Assembly: GCF_000425445.1 (NCBI RefSeq)
Contig: NZ_AUDL01000004.1
Coordinates: 124,001 to 188,000, forward strand
DNA length: 64,000 bases
DNA from: Flavobacterium denitrificans DSM 15936
Lineage (GTDB): Bacteria > Bacteroidota > Bacteroidia > Flavobacteriales > Flavobacteriaceae
Direction: 5' to 3'
The notes under the pieces are model-generated. The model worked only from the letters and a program-made list of their open reading frames with translations, did not search any database and was not told the origin of the DNA. Position numbers and translations under genes: made by a program. Shown one piece after another: positions 17,295-26,200 of this stretch. Position 1 is the stretch's first letter. Each line of letters opens with the position of its first letter.

Positions 17295-18077
17295 ATGAAA
17301 ACTATTGAGTACTTCAAACTCCAGGCAAAAAATCTGCACAAAGATTTTAAAACACAAAAACCTTATTTTGATTCTTCGTTAGGCGACAACCTCTTTGAGT
17401 ATTCGCCAAAATTTTTCGATGTTGACGCGCTGGTCACTGACTTCGACATCGATGAAAACCATTTCACACTAATGAACGCCCAGCATATCATTGCGAAATT
17501 GGTGGGATTTGAAAAATGGACAGAAATGCTTAAGGCTTCTCCGCCGGCATTGGAATTAGCCAAACTGCTTTTAGACAATATGCACAAAATCAGGACTGAA
17601 GATTGGGGATATTACATCCTGGATGTTGAAAACCAAAACAGTATAACATTAGATGACGAGGACAAACTCGAAATTTTCAAAGCAGTTTTTGCTGATGTAG
17701 ATGGCCACCAAAGTGATGGCTACGACTACCGTCTGGCTAAAAGAGAGAAACCATCAATTGAAAATCAAAAAATTAAACAAATGGAAAAGAAATCTACAGT
17801 TAAAATTACCACCCTGCCATTGGCCGGAAAAGATCTTAAGGAATTCATTGAGGTGGCAAACAAGAAATTCGAGGATACGCTGCAAAGTATCGAGCATGAA
17901 CATCCTGAACTAGTTCGTAAATTATGGAACCCTGAACAATATATTGAAGAAGTTATAAAGCCAGATATGTTACCCATCGATCGGGACTACGCACTTTCGT
18001 TGGTTGAGGCTTTCTTAATCCATAAAGTTATTGAATTAGCCACCGAAGTTGATGAGGAGGGCTTAATCGTTAATTAA
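17295..18077 (+). CDS. Hypothetical cargo protein
   Basis: 260 residues, soluble, acidic. The N-terminal part (IEYFKLQAKNLHKDFKTQKP ... FTLMNAQHIIAKLVGFEKWTEMLKA) resembles the 'LK.QAK.L...S...A..I.AK..GF..W..L' helical module found at the N-terminus of some glyoxalase-superfamily and plasmid proteins; that likeness is weak. The C-terminal half (from about residue 155) is helical and unknown. No signal peptide. It stands alone, divergent from the ssb operon, and is followed by a terminator at 18149-18171. An additional in-frame ATG around residue 162 (MEKKST) could be an internal start. Confidence 0.65.
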   Translation: MKTIEYFKLQAKNLHKDFKTQKPYFDSSLGDNLFEYSPKFFDVDALVTDFDIDENHFTLMNAQHIIAKLVGFEKWTEMLKASPPALELAKLLLDNMHKIRTEDWGYYILDVENQNSITLDDEDKLEIFKAVFADVDGHQSDGYDYRLAKREKPSIENQKIKQMEKKSTVKITTLPLAGKDLKEFIEVANKKFEDTLQSIEHEHPELVRKLWNPEQYIEEVIKPDMLPIDRDYALSLVEAFLIHKVIELATEVDEEGLIVN

Positions 18078-18080
18078 TTT

Positions 18081-18140
18081 CACACAAAAGGCTCTAATCT
18101 TGCAGCAAATGGTTAGAGTTTTGTACTATAAGGGCACAAT
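18081..18140 (+). repeat. Copy A of a 60-base motif repeated at 63101-63160
   Basis: Aligned without gaps to 63101-63160 with about three quarters of positions identical, including the identical cores AGCAAATGGTT and GAGTTTTGTACTAT. It contains a CTCTAA (18092-18097)/TTAGAG (18113-18118) hairpin. A terminator follows both copies at similar distance. It could be an attachment-site relic, a small RNA end or a dispersed repeat. Confidence 0.55.
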
Positions 18141-18148
18141 GAATGTTG

Positions 18149-18171
18149 AAAGGAGGCTTTGCCTCTTTTTT
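18149..18171 (+). terminator. Rho-independent terminator
   Basis: GAGGC 18153-18157, loop TTT, GCCTC 18161-18165, then six T. It lies 75 bases after the 17295-18077 gene. Confidence 0.75.
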
Positions 18172-18357
18172 CATAAAAACATATTCAAGATTGCCTATTT
18201 ATCAAGAAATTAAACGTGTTCAATTTCAAGAATTAAATCAAAATCATTTCTATTTCAAGTTGTTGGCATAAAAGTCAAGGCGAGGAACTTAGATCAAGTC
18301 GGTGTTGAAAGCCATAGAAAGAATGGAAAGGAAAAATTATTATAATTCGAAAAACAA

Positions 18358-21300
18358 ATGGGGAAAATAGGACGAAATGACTTTTGCCATTGCGGAAGTG
18401 GAATAAAATATAAGTACTGTCATTTAAACAAAAAATCAGATCTCGGTCAACCAACGAAGGAAACAAAACAAATGGATTTCGCTGAACTTGTGCAAAAAAA
18501 AAATCCACTACAAATTTTAGGACTACTCGCTGTATTGCAACTAGAGCCCGAAAATCATGGTAAAAATTACAGGTTTGAGCAGATGGCAAGGGAAATCCTT
18601 CTTCAAGTAAAAGAAAATGACACTAGACCTATCGCCACTTGGGGTGCTTTGCAAGTAGCAATAGCAAATTATACAGAAGGAATAGCAAATGAAAATGCTC
18701 CAAATTGCGCTTTTACTGAAAATGCAGTCTTTGAAGAAGGAAACTATACTGTCTATCCTGGAATACATGATGGCTACACCAGAATTCTGAATGAGCTCAC
18801 AGAGTGCATTTTTCTTCAGAGGAACGAACTAGATAAAGAATTTATCAAGGAAATCAGGGATGCGGTGGGCCTACTATTACTAATGAGCCAAAACGTAGCT
18901 AATGATGCTGGGCATATTCCTTATCAATACGAAAAAAGTGCACAAAAAAACATCAAATTACCTCAGCATGATAAAGCTTCTGAACTAATTCAAGCCATGT
19001 ATTTTTCTAAAGAATATATATCTAAAATTTGTGAGCTTCATCAATATGATATAAAAACCATCGACGCCTTTATTTTAGTTCCGCGAAGTTCCGAACTTAA
19101 TGATGACAATCCTGACAATAATGTTGTGAATATTAAACCTCTGATTGAGGTAGATGATTCTATTCTTTTGTATATGCCAACAGCGATTGTGCACACACTT
19201 GTTCAATTCATATTTGCAACTGCGAAAAAACATGATTGTTATGAAGAACTATTAAACTTGTTATATGCACGTCAATTTAACATCACCTGCAGAGCTTTAT
19301 CAGTGAAGGGCTGGCTAGCAACGGATATTACTTTACAAGAAACAAATCTTGCTATTAGGGAGGCTGTATTTCAATTTGACAATCAAAAACTGGCATATGT
19401 CTGTTACATTGAACGTTCTGAGGCGTACAATTTAAGTTCTATTGACCAAAGATCTAAAGAGGTAGTTGCGTATTTAAAATCACTTAATACTAACCAGAAC
19501 TTTGATATCTTTTGCCTTTATGTTACGGCTGAAACTTCAGAAGAATTCAGTTTCTTATCAGGTCAATCTCAATCTGACTATCAATCGCTAGCAACTCGCT
19601 ATAGCGAACTTAATACCATCTTAACTGATAAAGATACCAATGTATTATCATTGTGGAAGTTTGCCAAATGCTACAATTGGACCAGCCAGCAATTGGAAAT
19701 CTTTACGCTGGGTGGAATTTTGGATATCTATGCAGTATATAAAGCGAATAATAATAGTTTACTGGATTCTGATAAAATAAATCCTTTTAGAGGAATGCTG
19801 ACTATTGTGAACGGAGGGGCTGCCGACTTTGCAATGGATGTGGAGAAACAGCAGAATGTGCATGCAGTTCCTATATTTGTTAACGGTCAATTTGGTTATG
19901 CAAAAGTATCCAGATACCGAGACTATGTGCCAATTTACATAGAAAGGGAAATAAGTAAAAATTTCCGTATAGTTATAGAAGGCTATAAAATGCCAATATG
20001 GATTACCAATACCCAAACCAGGGCATATGAAGAAAGCTGGGCGACTGATACTTGCGAAGCTGTGGCTTTTTGGTTGTATAAAATGCATAATCTGCTTGAT
20101 CCGTATTTATCCGATCTCAATCTTGTGCAGTTTGAAATTGAAATTGTGGCAGACAGTAGAATAGCAAGCGGTCAAGATTTCGAAATCAAACTTGTAAGCA
20201 GTGAAAGCATAAAACTTACTCATGAGATCGTACATCCGGTTTTAAAAATTGGAATACCATTTGAATTCATGTATAGCCTTACATTGCCAGATAATACCTC
20301 TGATAGAATTTTAATGCGCTCGGTTTTACATGGCATGGTTCTTTATATACAAGCTGCAGGTAAAAGTACACGCCTTAGCCCAGAAATAATTGAGCAAATC
20401 ATTGAAGAAACTCTGAGACCTTCGCAGGCAAAAATGCTACTGTTCAGTGATGTGTCGCAAAATGTTAGAATGGATGACAGACGACTTCCAAGACTTCGTT
20501 ATCTAGACGATGCAGATATTTCTCATATATTAGATAACCTAAAGGGTTATCTTCCTGAAGGATATGAGATTCCTGAAACTATATCAGATATTGCGTCAAA
20601 AATAAAGCTTTGTGACGATATAGTTACCGGTCTGATTGCCCAAATAACTTCAAAGCTGGCAGTATTTGATGGAAAGGCCTTGCTCAGATGGCTCATACCC
20701 TTTAACGAAAGATGTGTCCAGATAAAAGAATTCCGGGAAATTTTGCTCCCTGCCAAAATTGCTTGCTTCAGCGATGAGGAAAATGAAGGAAAAAGGTTGA
20801 GAAGCAAAGGAAAAAATCTAGTAACAACAGCTCATTCAATCAGGACACTCATAGAATTTGTGGCATTAAAAATTCCACATGGTAATAAATGGGCCAACCT
20901 GGACGACACTGATGAATTATTGGCGCTGGCAAATCAGATTACGCAATGGGGATCGCTTAGTGAAGCAATACGCACTAAGATCGACAATCCGAAAATGGGT
21001 TTATTACCTTCTGGGCGCATCGGTTCAGAAAAAACAATGGAACGAGAAGCCTTTACTCCTTATGCAATTGCAAAGAATGAAAGTGAGATATTCCGGTTTA
21101 TTGAAGATTTCGATACAAACTATGTAAATGAAAGAAAGTCTGGACCTGCAATCGAAACTGAAGATTCGAAGGCGCTAGATCTTGCGTTTAGCATGGAATT
21201 TGGAATTTCGCTTACCAGCCTATCAAAAATTATTGGTGCATTGGTAAAGGAAGGCTTTTCTAAAGGCGATCCTTGCATAATTCTGGAAGAACGACAATGC

Positions 21301-22122
21301 ATTGAAATATTAGAAAAAATTGATAATATAACCGCTGGCGAAATTACCACCGCTCTTGTCCTTCTTTCTTTATTAGAAAGAGACAATATAGGTACTCCTC
21401 CAGTAGGATATACCGGACAGGATATTTTTCCATGGAGATACAACCGTTCTATTTCTTATTTACGAAGACCCTTGGTCAAAGTAAGGGAAGAAAATTTAAT
21501 CTTTTATTATTATGGCTACCGCCATCTTGCACAGTTTGCAGATAATTTGCTTTACTTGCTATATACTAGCAAGCTTCCAAATCCGAAAACTCCATTAATG
21601 AAATCATGGCTGGCTGGCATTTCAGGAGAAAAAGGAAGTCCCTTCAGAAAGCAGGTCAAGGAATGGTTTGAAAAAGAGACCACATTTGAGGTGGTTTCCT
21701 ATGAGATTAAAATGGACAAAGATGTTTCTGATCTTCATCTTAAAACTGATAAACCCTATGGAGATATAGATCTTCTGGTAATTGACCATACAAAAAAAGT
21801 CGTATATCCTATAGAATGCAAGAATATAACAGGAGGAAGAAATGTTCATGAAATGAAAGTTGAAATGGACGATTATCTTGGAAGGGATGGCAATGACAAA
21901 AAAGCCAAGATGAGAAAGCATAATGATCGCCACAAATGGCTACTGCAAAATAAATCTTCATTGGTGAAGTTTGTGCCAGATATAGATAGCTATGATATTA
22001 AATCTTTAATACTGACTGCAGACGAAATACCTCTTTCATACATATCAAAGAATAGCCTGCCATTGCCTGTAAAATCATTTGTCTTTCTTAGAAAAAAAGG
22101 AATAACCTATTTAGAGGAATAG
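18358..22122 (+). CDS. Large SEC-C zinc-motif protein with C-terminal PD-(D/E)XK nuclease-like domain
   Basis: 1254 residues. The N-terminus carries a SEC-C metal-binding motif, CxCx8CH (C10, C12, C21, H22; FCHCGSGIKYKYCH). The central about 1000 residues are unrecognised, mostly helical, with no P-loop seen. The C-terminal domain has the restriction-nuclease signature: D1136/D1138 (YGDIDLLVID) then E1153-x-K1155 (YPIECKNI), i.e. D...ExK of the PD-(D/E)XK fold. It is monocistronic: 281 bases after the previous gene and 245 before the defence operon, with a strongly AT-rich sequence like that operon. SEC-C plus nuclease in an island next to defence genes suggests a nucleic-acid targeting role in immunity; this is inference. 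Start at 18358 retains the whole zinc motif. Confidence 0.75.
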   Translation: MGKIGRNDFCHCGSGIKYKYCHLNKKSDLGQPTKETKQMDFAELVQKKNPLQILGLLAVLQLEPENHGKNYRFEQMAREILLQVKENDTRPIATWGALQVAIANYTEGIANENAPNCAFTENAVFEEGNYTVYPGIHDGYTRILNELTECIFLQRNELDKEFIKEIRDAVGLLLLMSQNVANDAGHIPYQYEKSAQKNIKLPQHDKASELIQAMYFSKEYISKICELHQYDIKTIDAFILVPRSSELNDDNPDNNVVNIKPLIEVDDSILLYMPTAIVHTLVQFIFATAKKHDCYEELLNLLYARQFNITCRALSVKGWLATDITLQETNLAIREAVFQFDNQKLAYVCYIERSEAYNLSSIDQRSKEVVAYLKSLNTNQNFDIFCLYVTAETSEEFSFLSGQSQSDYQSLATRYSELNTILTDKDTNVLSLWKFAKCYNWTSQQLEIFTLGGILDIYAVYKANNNSLLDSDKINPFRGMLTIVNGGAADFAMDVEKQQNVHAVPIFVNGQFGYAKVSRYRDYVPIYIEREISKNFRIVIEGYKMPIWITNTQTRAYEESWATDTCEAVAFWLYKMHNLLDPYLSDLNLVQFEIEIVADSRIASGQDFEIKLVSSESIKLTHEIVHPVLKIGIPFEFMYSLTLPDNTSDRILMRSVLHGMVLYIQAAGKSTRLSPEIIEQIIEETLRPSQAKMLLFSDVSQNVRMDDRRLPRLRYLDDADISHILDNLKGYLPEGYEIPETISDIASKIKLCDDIVTGLIAQITSKLAVFDGKALLRWLIPFNERCVQIKEFREILLPAKIACFSDEENEGKRLRSKGKNLVTTAHSIRTLIEFVALKIPHGNKWANLDDTDELLALANQITQWGSLSEAIRTKIDNPKMGLLPSGRIGSEKTMEREAFTPYAIAKNESEIFRFIEDFDTNYVNERKSGPAIETEDSKALDLAFSMEFGISLTSLSKIIGALVKEGFSKGDPCIILEERQCIEILEKIDNITAGEITTALVLLSLLERDNIGTPPVGYTGQDIFPWRYNRSISYLRRPLVKVREENLIFYYYGYRHLAQFADNLLYLLYTSKLPNPKTPLMKSWLAGISGEKGSPFRKQVKEWFEKETTFEVVSYEIKMDKDVSDLHLKTDKPYGDIDLLVIDHTKKVVYPIECKNITGGRNVHEMKVEMDDYLGRDGNDKKAKMRKHNDRHKWLLQNKSSLVKFVPDIDSYDIKSLILTADEIPLSYISKNSLPLPVKSFVFLRKKGITYLEE

Positions 22123-22293
22123 CACCATAATTTCATCAGAAACAGGAATCGCAAAAACAAGCCCAAATTACCATGATGAATTTTAATTTTCCAAACGTTG
22201 CCGAAGTGTTTAAAACCATTTCGCTGAAAATGCTAAGTATAGATAGGCCCTTCTGGATTAGAAAGATAAAAACAATAATTTTTCTTTTAAAAA

Positions 22294-22325
22294 TTTGTAA
22301 ATCCTATTTTTGTTCACTATTTTTG
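22294..22325 (+). promoter_or_regulatory. Promoter of the defence operon
   Basis: TTTG at 22294-22297, 20 bases, TATTTTTG at 22318-22325 (TAnnTTTG consensus). Predicted transcription start near 22332, 36 bases before the AbiEi-like ATG at 22368. The only similar element just upstream, TATTTTTG at 22305-22312, has no partner at the right distance. Confidence 0.65.
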
Positions 22326-22363
22326 ACTGTTCATTCCTGCTGAACATTTAATTTTATTGAACA
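22311..22363. promoter_or_regulatory. Four-half-site symmetric operator over the defence-operon promoter
   Basis: TGTTCA at 22311-22316 and 22328-22333, and its reverse complement TGAACA at 22341-22346 and 22358-22363. All four are symmetric about base 22337, with a 17-base step on each side, so two nested inverted repeats overlap the -7 element, start site and leader. AbiEi antitoxins are known to bind promoter inverted repeats and repress their own operon; the first gene here is AbiEi-like. Binding itself is inferred. Confidence 0.7.
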
Positions 22364-22367
22364 AAAA

Positions 22368-23351
22368 ATGTATAGAGACAATGATTTTGTTTATGAAGCT
22401 ATTGCTTCTTTAGAGGAAACAATAGGAGTTCCTATTGTTATTGATAGCATCCGAAAAATATATGATGTTGTGATTCAAATTAACAACGAGACTTTTTATT
22501 GTGTTGCAAAAAAAAATGCAAAAAATGCAAATTACGGCATCATTATGTCTGGTTTAAAGGACATCAATTATACAAGAAACAATATCGTCATTGCGGACTA
22601 TCTGACTAAAAACACAGCAGATGAGCTTAAAAACAATGGCATCAATTACCTAGATGCATCAGGAAATGCATTTATCAAAACTAAAAATTTGTATATATAT
22701 GTCGAAGGAAGAAAAGCAAAAATTAATAAAAAAACGAATCAAACTCGTGCTTTTCAAGAAGCAGGTCTAAAATTACTACTATTACTTATTTCTAATCCTG
22801 AAACATTGCAATTTTCATATCGCGAATTAGCAGAAAAAACAGGAATTGCGTTGGGATCTGTAAGTAATATCTTCAAAGAACTAGAAGAAAGCCACTATCT
22901 ATTAAAGACAAAGAACAAAAGAGTACTGAAAAATCAGGTTGAAATTATTGAACGCTGGGTAATTGCCTATAACGAACTATTAAAACCGCGAAATTTCAGA
23001 AAGAAAATGCGAGCTATCGGAAATGATTTCAGTATAAAAAATATTATAAATAATAGTTATATAAAACTATATTTAGGAGGAGAACCCGGAGGCGAGCTTT
23101 TAACTGGATATCTAAAATCAAAAGATTACATCATATACTCAGATGAAGAGATAAGTAAAGTTGCAAAAGAACTAAAACTTGTACCTGATGAGACAGGTAA
23201 TATTGAAGTATATACTAAGTTCTGGACAAACAATTTCTATCTAAAAAATGAACACACTGCACCTCCACTGGTTGTATATGCAGATTTGCTAGGAACTGGA
23301 AACAATAGAAATATAGAAACTGCTAAAATTATTTTAGAGAATGGATTATAA
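22368..23351 (+). CDS. AbiEi-family antitoxin/transcriptional regulator
   Basis: 327 residues. N-terminal domain with the segment 'IVIADYLTKNTADELKNNGINYLDASGNAFI', characteristic of the AbiEi_2-type antitoxin family, then a winged helix-turn-helix at about 148-185 (SYRELAEKTGIALGSVSNIFKELEESHYL), then a C-terminal domain of about 140 residues. AbiEi proteins neutralise the AbiEii toxin and repress the operon. It overlaps the next gene by 11 bases. In the described MADS locus the first gene also encodes an HTH protein, so this could be its counterpart. The upstream operator (22311-22363) supports autoregulation. Confidence 0.82.
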   Translation: MYRDNDFVYEAIASLEETIGVPIVIDSIRKIYDVVIQINNETFYCVAKKNAKNANYGIIMSGLKDINYTRNNIVIADYLTKNTADELKNNGINYLDASGNAFIKTKNLYIYVEGRKAKINKKTNQTRAFQEAGLKLLLLLISNPETLQFSYRELAEKTGIALGSVSNIFKELEESHYLLKTKNKRVLKNQVEIIERWVIAYNELLKPRNFRKKMRAIGNDFSIKNIINNSYIKLYLGGEPGGELLTGYLKSKDYIIYSDEEISKVAKELKLVPDETGNIEVYTKFWTNNFYLKNEHTAPPLVVYADLLGTGNNRNIETAKIILENGL

Positions 23352-24183
23352 AATATCGAGTGAAAAACTGGAACATCCCTTGTTAAAAAAACTGCTGGAC
23401 GAGCTGATTCCCCTATTTGAAAAATTAGATGTGAAGTTTTTTGTGATTGGAGCAACTGCCAGAGATATTATCATGGAACTTCATGGCGAAAAGTCTGGCA
23501 GAAGAACTAAAGATATAGATATTGCAATAGCCATAGACAAATGGGACGAATTTTCAATTATTGAAAATGAGATCACACAACTACCTAATTTTACGAAAGA
23601 CGCCAAGCAACAACAAAGGTTTTTATATTTAAATGACTTTCAATTAGATATAGTTCCTTATGGGGGAATTACAAATGCAGAAGATAAAATCTTTTGGCCA
23701 CCTGATCAATCTTTTGCAATGACAGTGCTAGGTTTTATAGAAGCTGAAAAAGATTTGGTTAAAGTTAAGATAGATGACACACTGGAAATTGATATCGTTT
23801 CATTGGCAGGAATTTTCATTTTAAAATTAGCTGCATGGAAAGACCGACATCATAAAGGGAATAAAGATGCTGATGATATGGGGTTTATTCTTTTAAACTA
23901 CCTCAATATTCACGAAGAAAGAGCAGTAATGAATTATTACGAAGATGTATACGAAATAGAAAATTTTACTATTACAAAGGCTGGCGCAGCTCTTTTAGGG
24001 ATTGACATAAATGTATTATTATCTGATAATGCAGTCAGCAAAACAAAATTGAAAGCTATCATTGAAAACGAAATAAATGAAAGAGAAAACAGCATTTTAT
24101 TCAACCAAATACTAGAAACAAATTACATCAAATTTGATGATATACTGGATTGCTTTCAAATCCTCAACCAAAAAATAAATTAA
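23341..24183 (+). CDS. AbiEii-type nucleotidyltransferase (toxin of type IV TA pair)
   Basis: 280 residues of the polymerase-beta-like nucleotidyltransferase fold. Seen: glycine/arginine motif 'FVIGATARDII' (G37, R41, D42) and the metal-binding pair D58-x-D60 (RTKDIDIAI), followed by a third acidic candidate in 'FQLDIVPYG', the order expected for AbiEii/AbiGii. The family uses NTP to modify cell targets (tRNA in studied members) and causes growth arrest in phage abortive infection. Its stop overlaps the methylase ATG (TAATG), placing the toxin in the same transcript as a modification gene, which is unusual for a plain AbiE pair. Confidence 0.85.
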   Translation: MDYKISSEKLEHPLLKKLLDELIPLFEKLDVKFFVIGATARDIIMELHGEKSGRRTKDIDIAIAIDKWDEFSIIENEITQLPNFTKDAKQQQRFLYLNDFQLDIVPYGGITNAEDKIFWPPDQSFAMTVLGFIEAEKDLVKVKIDDTLEIDIVSLAGIFILKLAAWKDRHHKGNKDADDMGFILLNYLNIHEERAVMNYYEDVYEIENFTITKAGAALLGIDINVLLSDNAVSKTKLKAIIENEINERENSILFNQILETNYIKFDDILDCFQILNQKIN

Positions 24184-26195
24184 TGGGAACTAATAATACA
24201 AAAGAGCAAATATTAGAAGATAATCAAGTAATGTGCATTCTTACGGAGAAACCTAGAAAAGCAACATCGCAAGAAAACAACCTGCAGTCTATTATCCGTA
24301 TGCTCAACGAAGAGTATGTCTTTGATCTGACCGATATGGAACGTGATTTTAATATTATTTATATTGATCCAGACACTGGGAAAAATAAAAAACAAAAAAT
24401 TGAACTCGTCATTTTTGAAAAAGGTAAATCACACGAACAAGATCACATTGTTCGAATTGCGATTGTCCAGGACGAAAAGATAAAAGAGAATGACAAGAAA
24501 AAAGGTGTAACCATTACACTAGAAAATGCACTTGCTGCGTCTGACAATTGTGAATTTGGCTTATGGACAAACGGGACAGATATTAAGTATTTGCAAAAAG
24601 AAGATGACCAAATTGGTTTTGATTTTACCTTTGCAGATTTATCAGATTTTCCAGGTTTTGGAGAGACTTTAGATGATTTAAACCGGGGAGATCGTTCTCA
24701 CAGCCGTAAGCCTGCAAATGATTCGTTAATTAAAGTTTTTAAGCGTTCACACGATTATATCTATGGAAATGAAGGACGTAAAAAAGATGCATTCTGGCAG
24801 CTTCTCTATCTAATTTTTTGCAAATTGTATGATGAGAAAAGACGTTTCATGGATATGCCGGATGGCATATCTTATCGACGAAAGTTCTGGGTAGGAGTAA
24901 AAGAACAGAATAGTGAGGATGGCAGAAAAGCCGTAGCAAAAAGAATTAAAGATATCTTCGAGGATTTAAAAAAAGAAGGTACTTTTTCTGATGTTTTTGA
25001 TGGTTATGAATCTATAGAGCTTACAGATAAAGGAATCTCTTTTATTGCAGGAGAATTAGCAAAGTATTCCTTTCTTGATGCGACTGTTGATGTTAAAGGA
25101 CTTGCTTATGAAACTATTGTGAGTAATACCTTGAAACAAGAAGCCGGTCAGTTTTTTACACCTCGAAATATTATCAAGGCGATGGTGGAAATGATGAATC
25201 CAACTGAAAGTACACGAGTACTGGATCCTGCTTGCGGTTCTGGCGGTTTTTTGGTAATGGTATTGGATCATGTTCGTAAACAAATAGCGGAAAAACTATA
25301 TCCGGAAATCAAAGATGAAGTATTGCTTAGTGCAAAATACAATACATATGAAGTCAATGAACGTGTTCGTGAATATGCCGAAAATAGCATATTTGGCTTT
25401 GATTTCGATCCTGACCTGAAGAAAGCTGCCCGAATGAATATGGTAATGGCGGGTGATGGACACGCCAACATATTTCATGTCAATTCTTTAGCTTATCCAA
25501 ACTGGGAACATCCTTCTGAAATTGAAAAAATTGAAAAAGCAATCAATCGAAGTTTGAAATCAATGGCTGATGATGCTGGCCCTTACGGTGACAGCGCAAG
25601 AGGAAAATTTGATATAATATTTACCAATCCTCCTTTTGGCGCAAAAGTAAAAGTTGATGAAGATATAGCGGTACATTTTGAGCTATCTAAGTACTCAAAT
25701 GCTCCAGAAATACTGTTCATTGAGGCGTGCTACAATTTCTTAAAAGAAGACGGTAAAATGGCAATTGTTCTACCTGATGGAATATTAGGTAATCCGAATA
25801 CGTTGCCAGTTAGAGAATGGATATTGGATAAATTTAAAATATTAGCTTCGGTAGATTTAGCTGTAGAAGCTTTCCTGCCACAAGTTGGTGTACAAGCATC
25901 ATTATTATTTCTTCAAAAGAAATCTCCAAACCAGCGAAATATTGCGCACGGTGGAGAAGAAGATTATGATGTATTTATGGCAATAGCTGAAAAATTAGGT
26001 AAAGACCGAAGGGGAAATCCTATCTATCTGCGAGATGAAGATGGCGCTGAAATTCTCTTTCCAGTGGAGAATAAATATGTAGCCTACAGGCCGGAAGATG
26101 GCAGACCAATTGTAAGAACAAGAATTGAAAAGCAACGTATGTTAGATGATGATTTACCAAAAATTTCAAAGGCATACTTAGAATTTTTAAAATAG
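24183..26195 (+). CDS. Type I-like N6-adenine DNA methyltransferase (HsdM/MAD2-like)
   Basis: 670 residues from ATG 24183; an upstream in-frame start would add 11 residues inside the previous gene. The N-terminal about 160 residues look like an HsdR_N-type fold with degenerate catalytic residues ('IELVIFEKGKS ... CEFGLWTNGTDIKYL'). The core N6_Mtase carries motif I at D348 (LDPACGSGGFLVM) and motif IV N482-P-P-F (TNPPFGAK). It is expected to methylate adenine in a site chosen by the HsdS protein encoded next. No HsdR translocase is nearby, so this is not a classic type I system; the set matches MADS, where methylation marks self DNA. A 5-base gap separates it from hsdS. Confidence 0.88.
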   Translation: MGTNNTKEQILEDNQVMCILTEKPRKATSQENNLQSIIRMLNEEYVFDLTDMERDFNIIYIDPDTGKNKKQKIELVIFEKGKSHEQDHIVRIAIVQDEKIKENDKKKGVTITLENALAASDNCEFGLWTNGTDIKYLQKEDDQIGFDFTFADLSDFPGFGETLDDLNRGDRSHSRKPANDSLIKVFKRSHDYIYGNEGRKKDAFWQLLYLIFCKLYDEKRRFMDMPDGISYRRKFWVGVKEQNSEDGRKAVAKRIKDIFEDLKKEGTFSDVFDGYESIELTDKGISFIAGELAKYSFLDATVDVKGLAYETIVSNTLKQEAGQFFTPRNIIKAMVEMMNPTESTRVLDPACGSGGFLVMVLDHVRKQIAEKLYPEIKDEVLLSAKYNTYEVNERVREYAENSIFGFDFDPDLKKAARMNMVMAGDGHANIFHVNSLAYPNWEHPSEIEKIEKAINRSLKSMADDAGPYGDSARGKFDIIFTNPPFGAKVKVDEDIAVHFELSKYSNAPEILFIEACYNFLKEDGKMAIVLPDGILGNPNTLPVREWILDKFKILASVDLAVEAFLPQVGVQASLLFLQKKSPNQRNIAHGGEEDYDVFMAIAEKLGKDRRGNPIYLRDEDGAEILFPVENKYVAYRPEDGRPIVRTRIEKQRMLDDDLPKISKAYLEFLK

Positions 26196-26200
26196 TAAAA

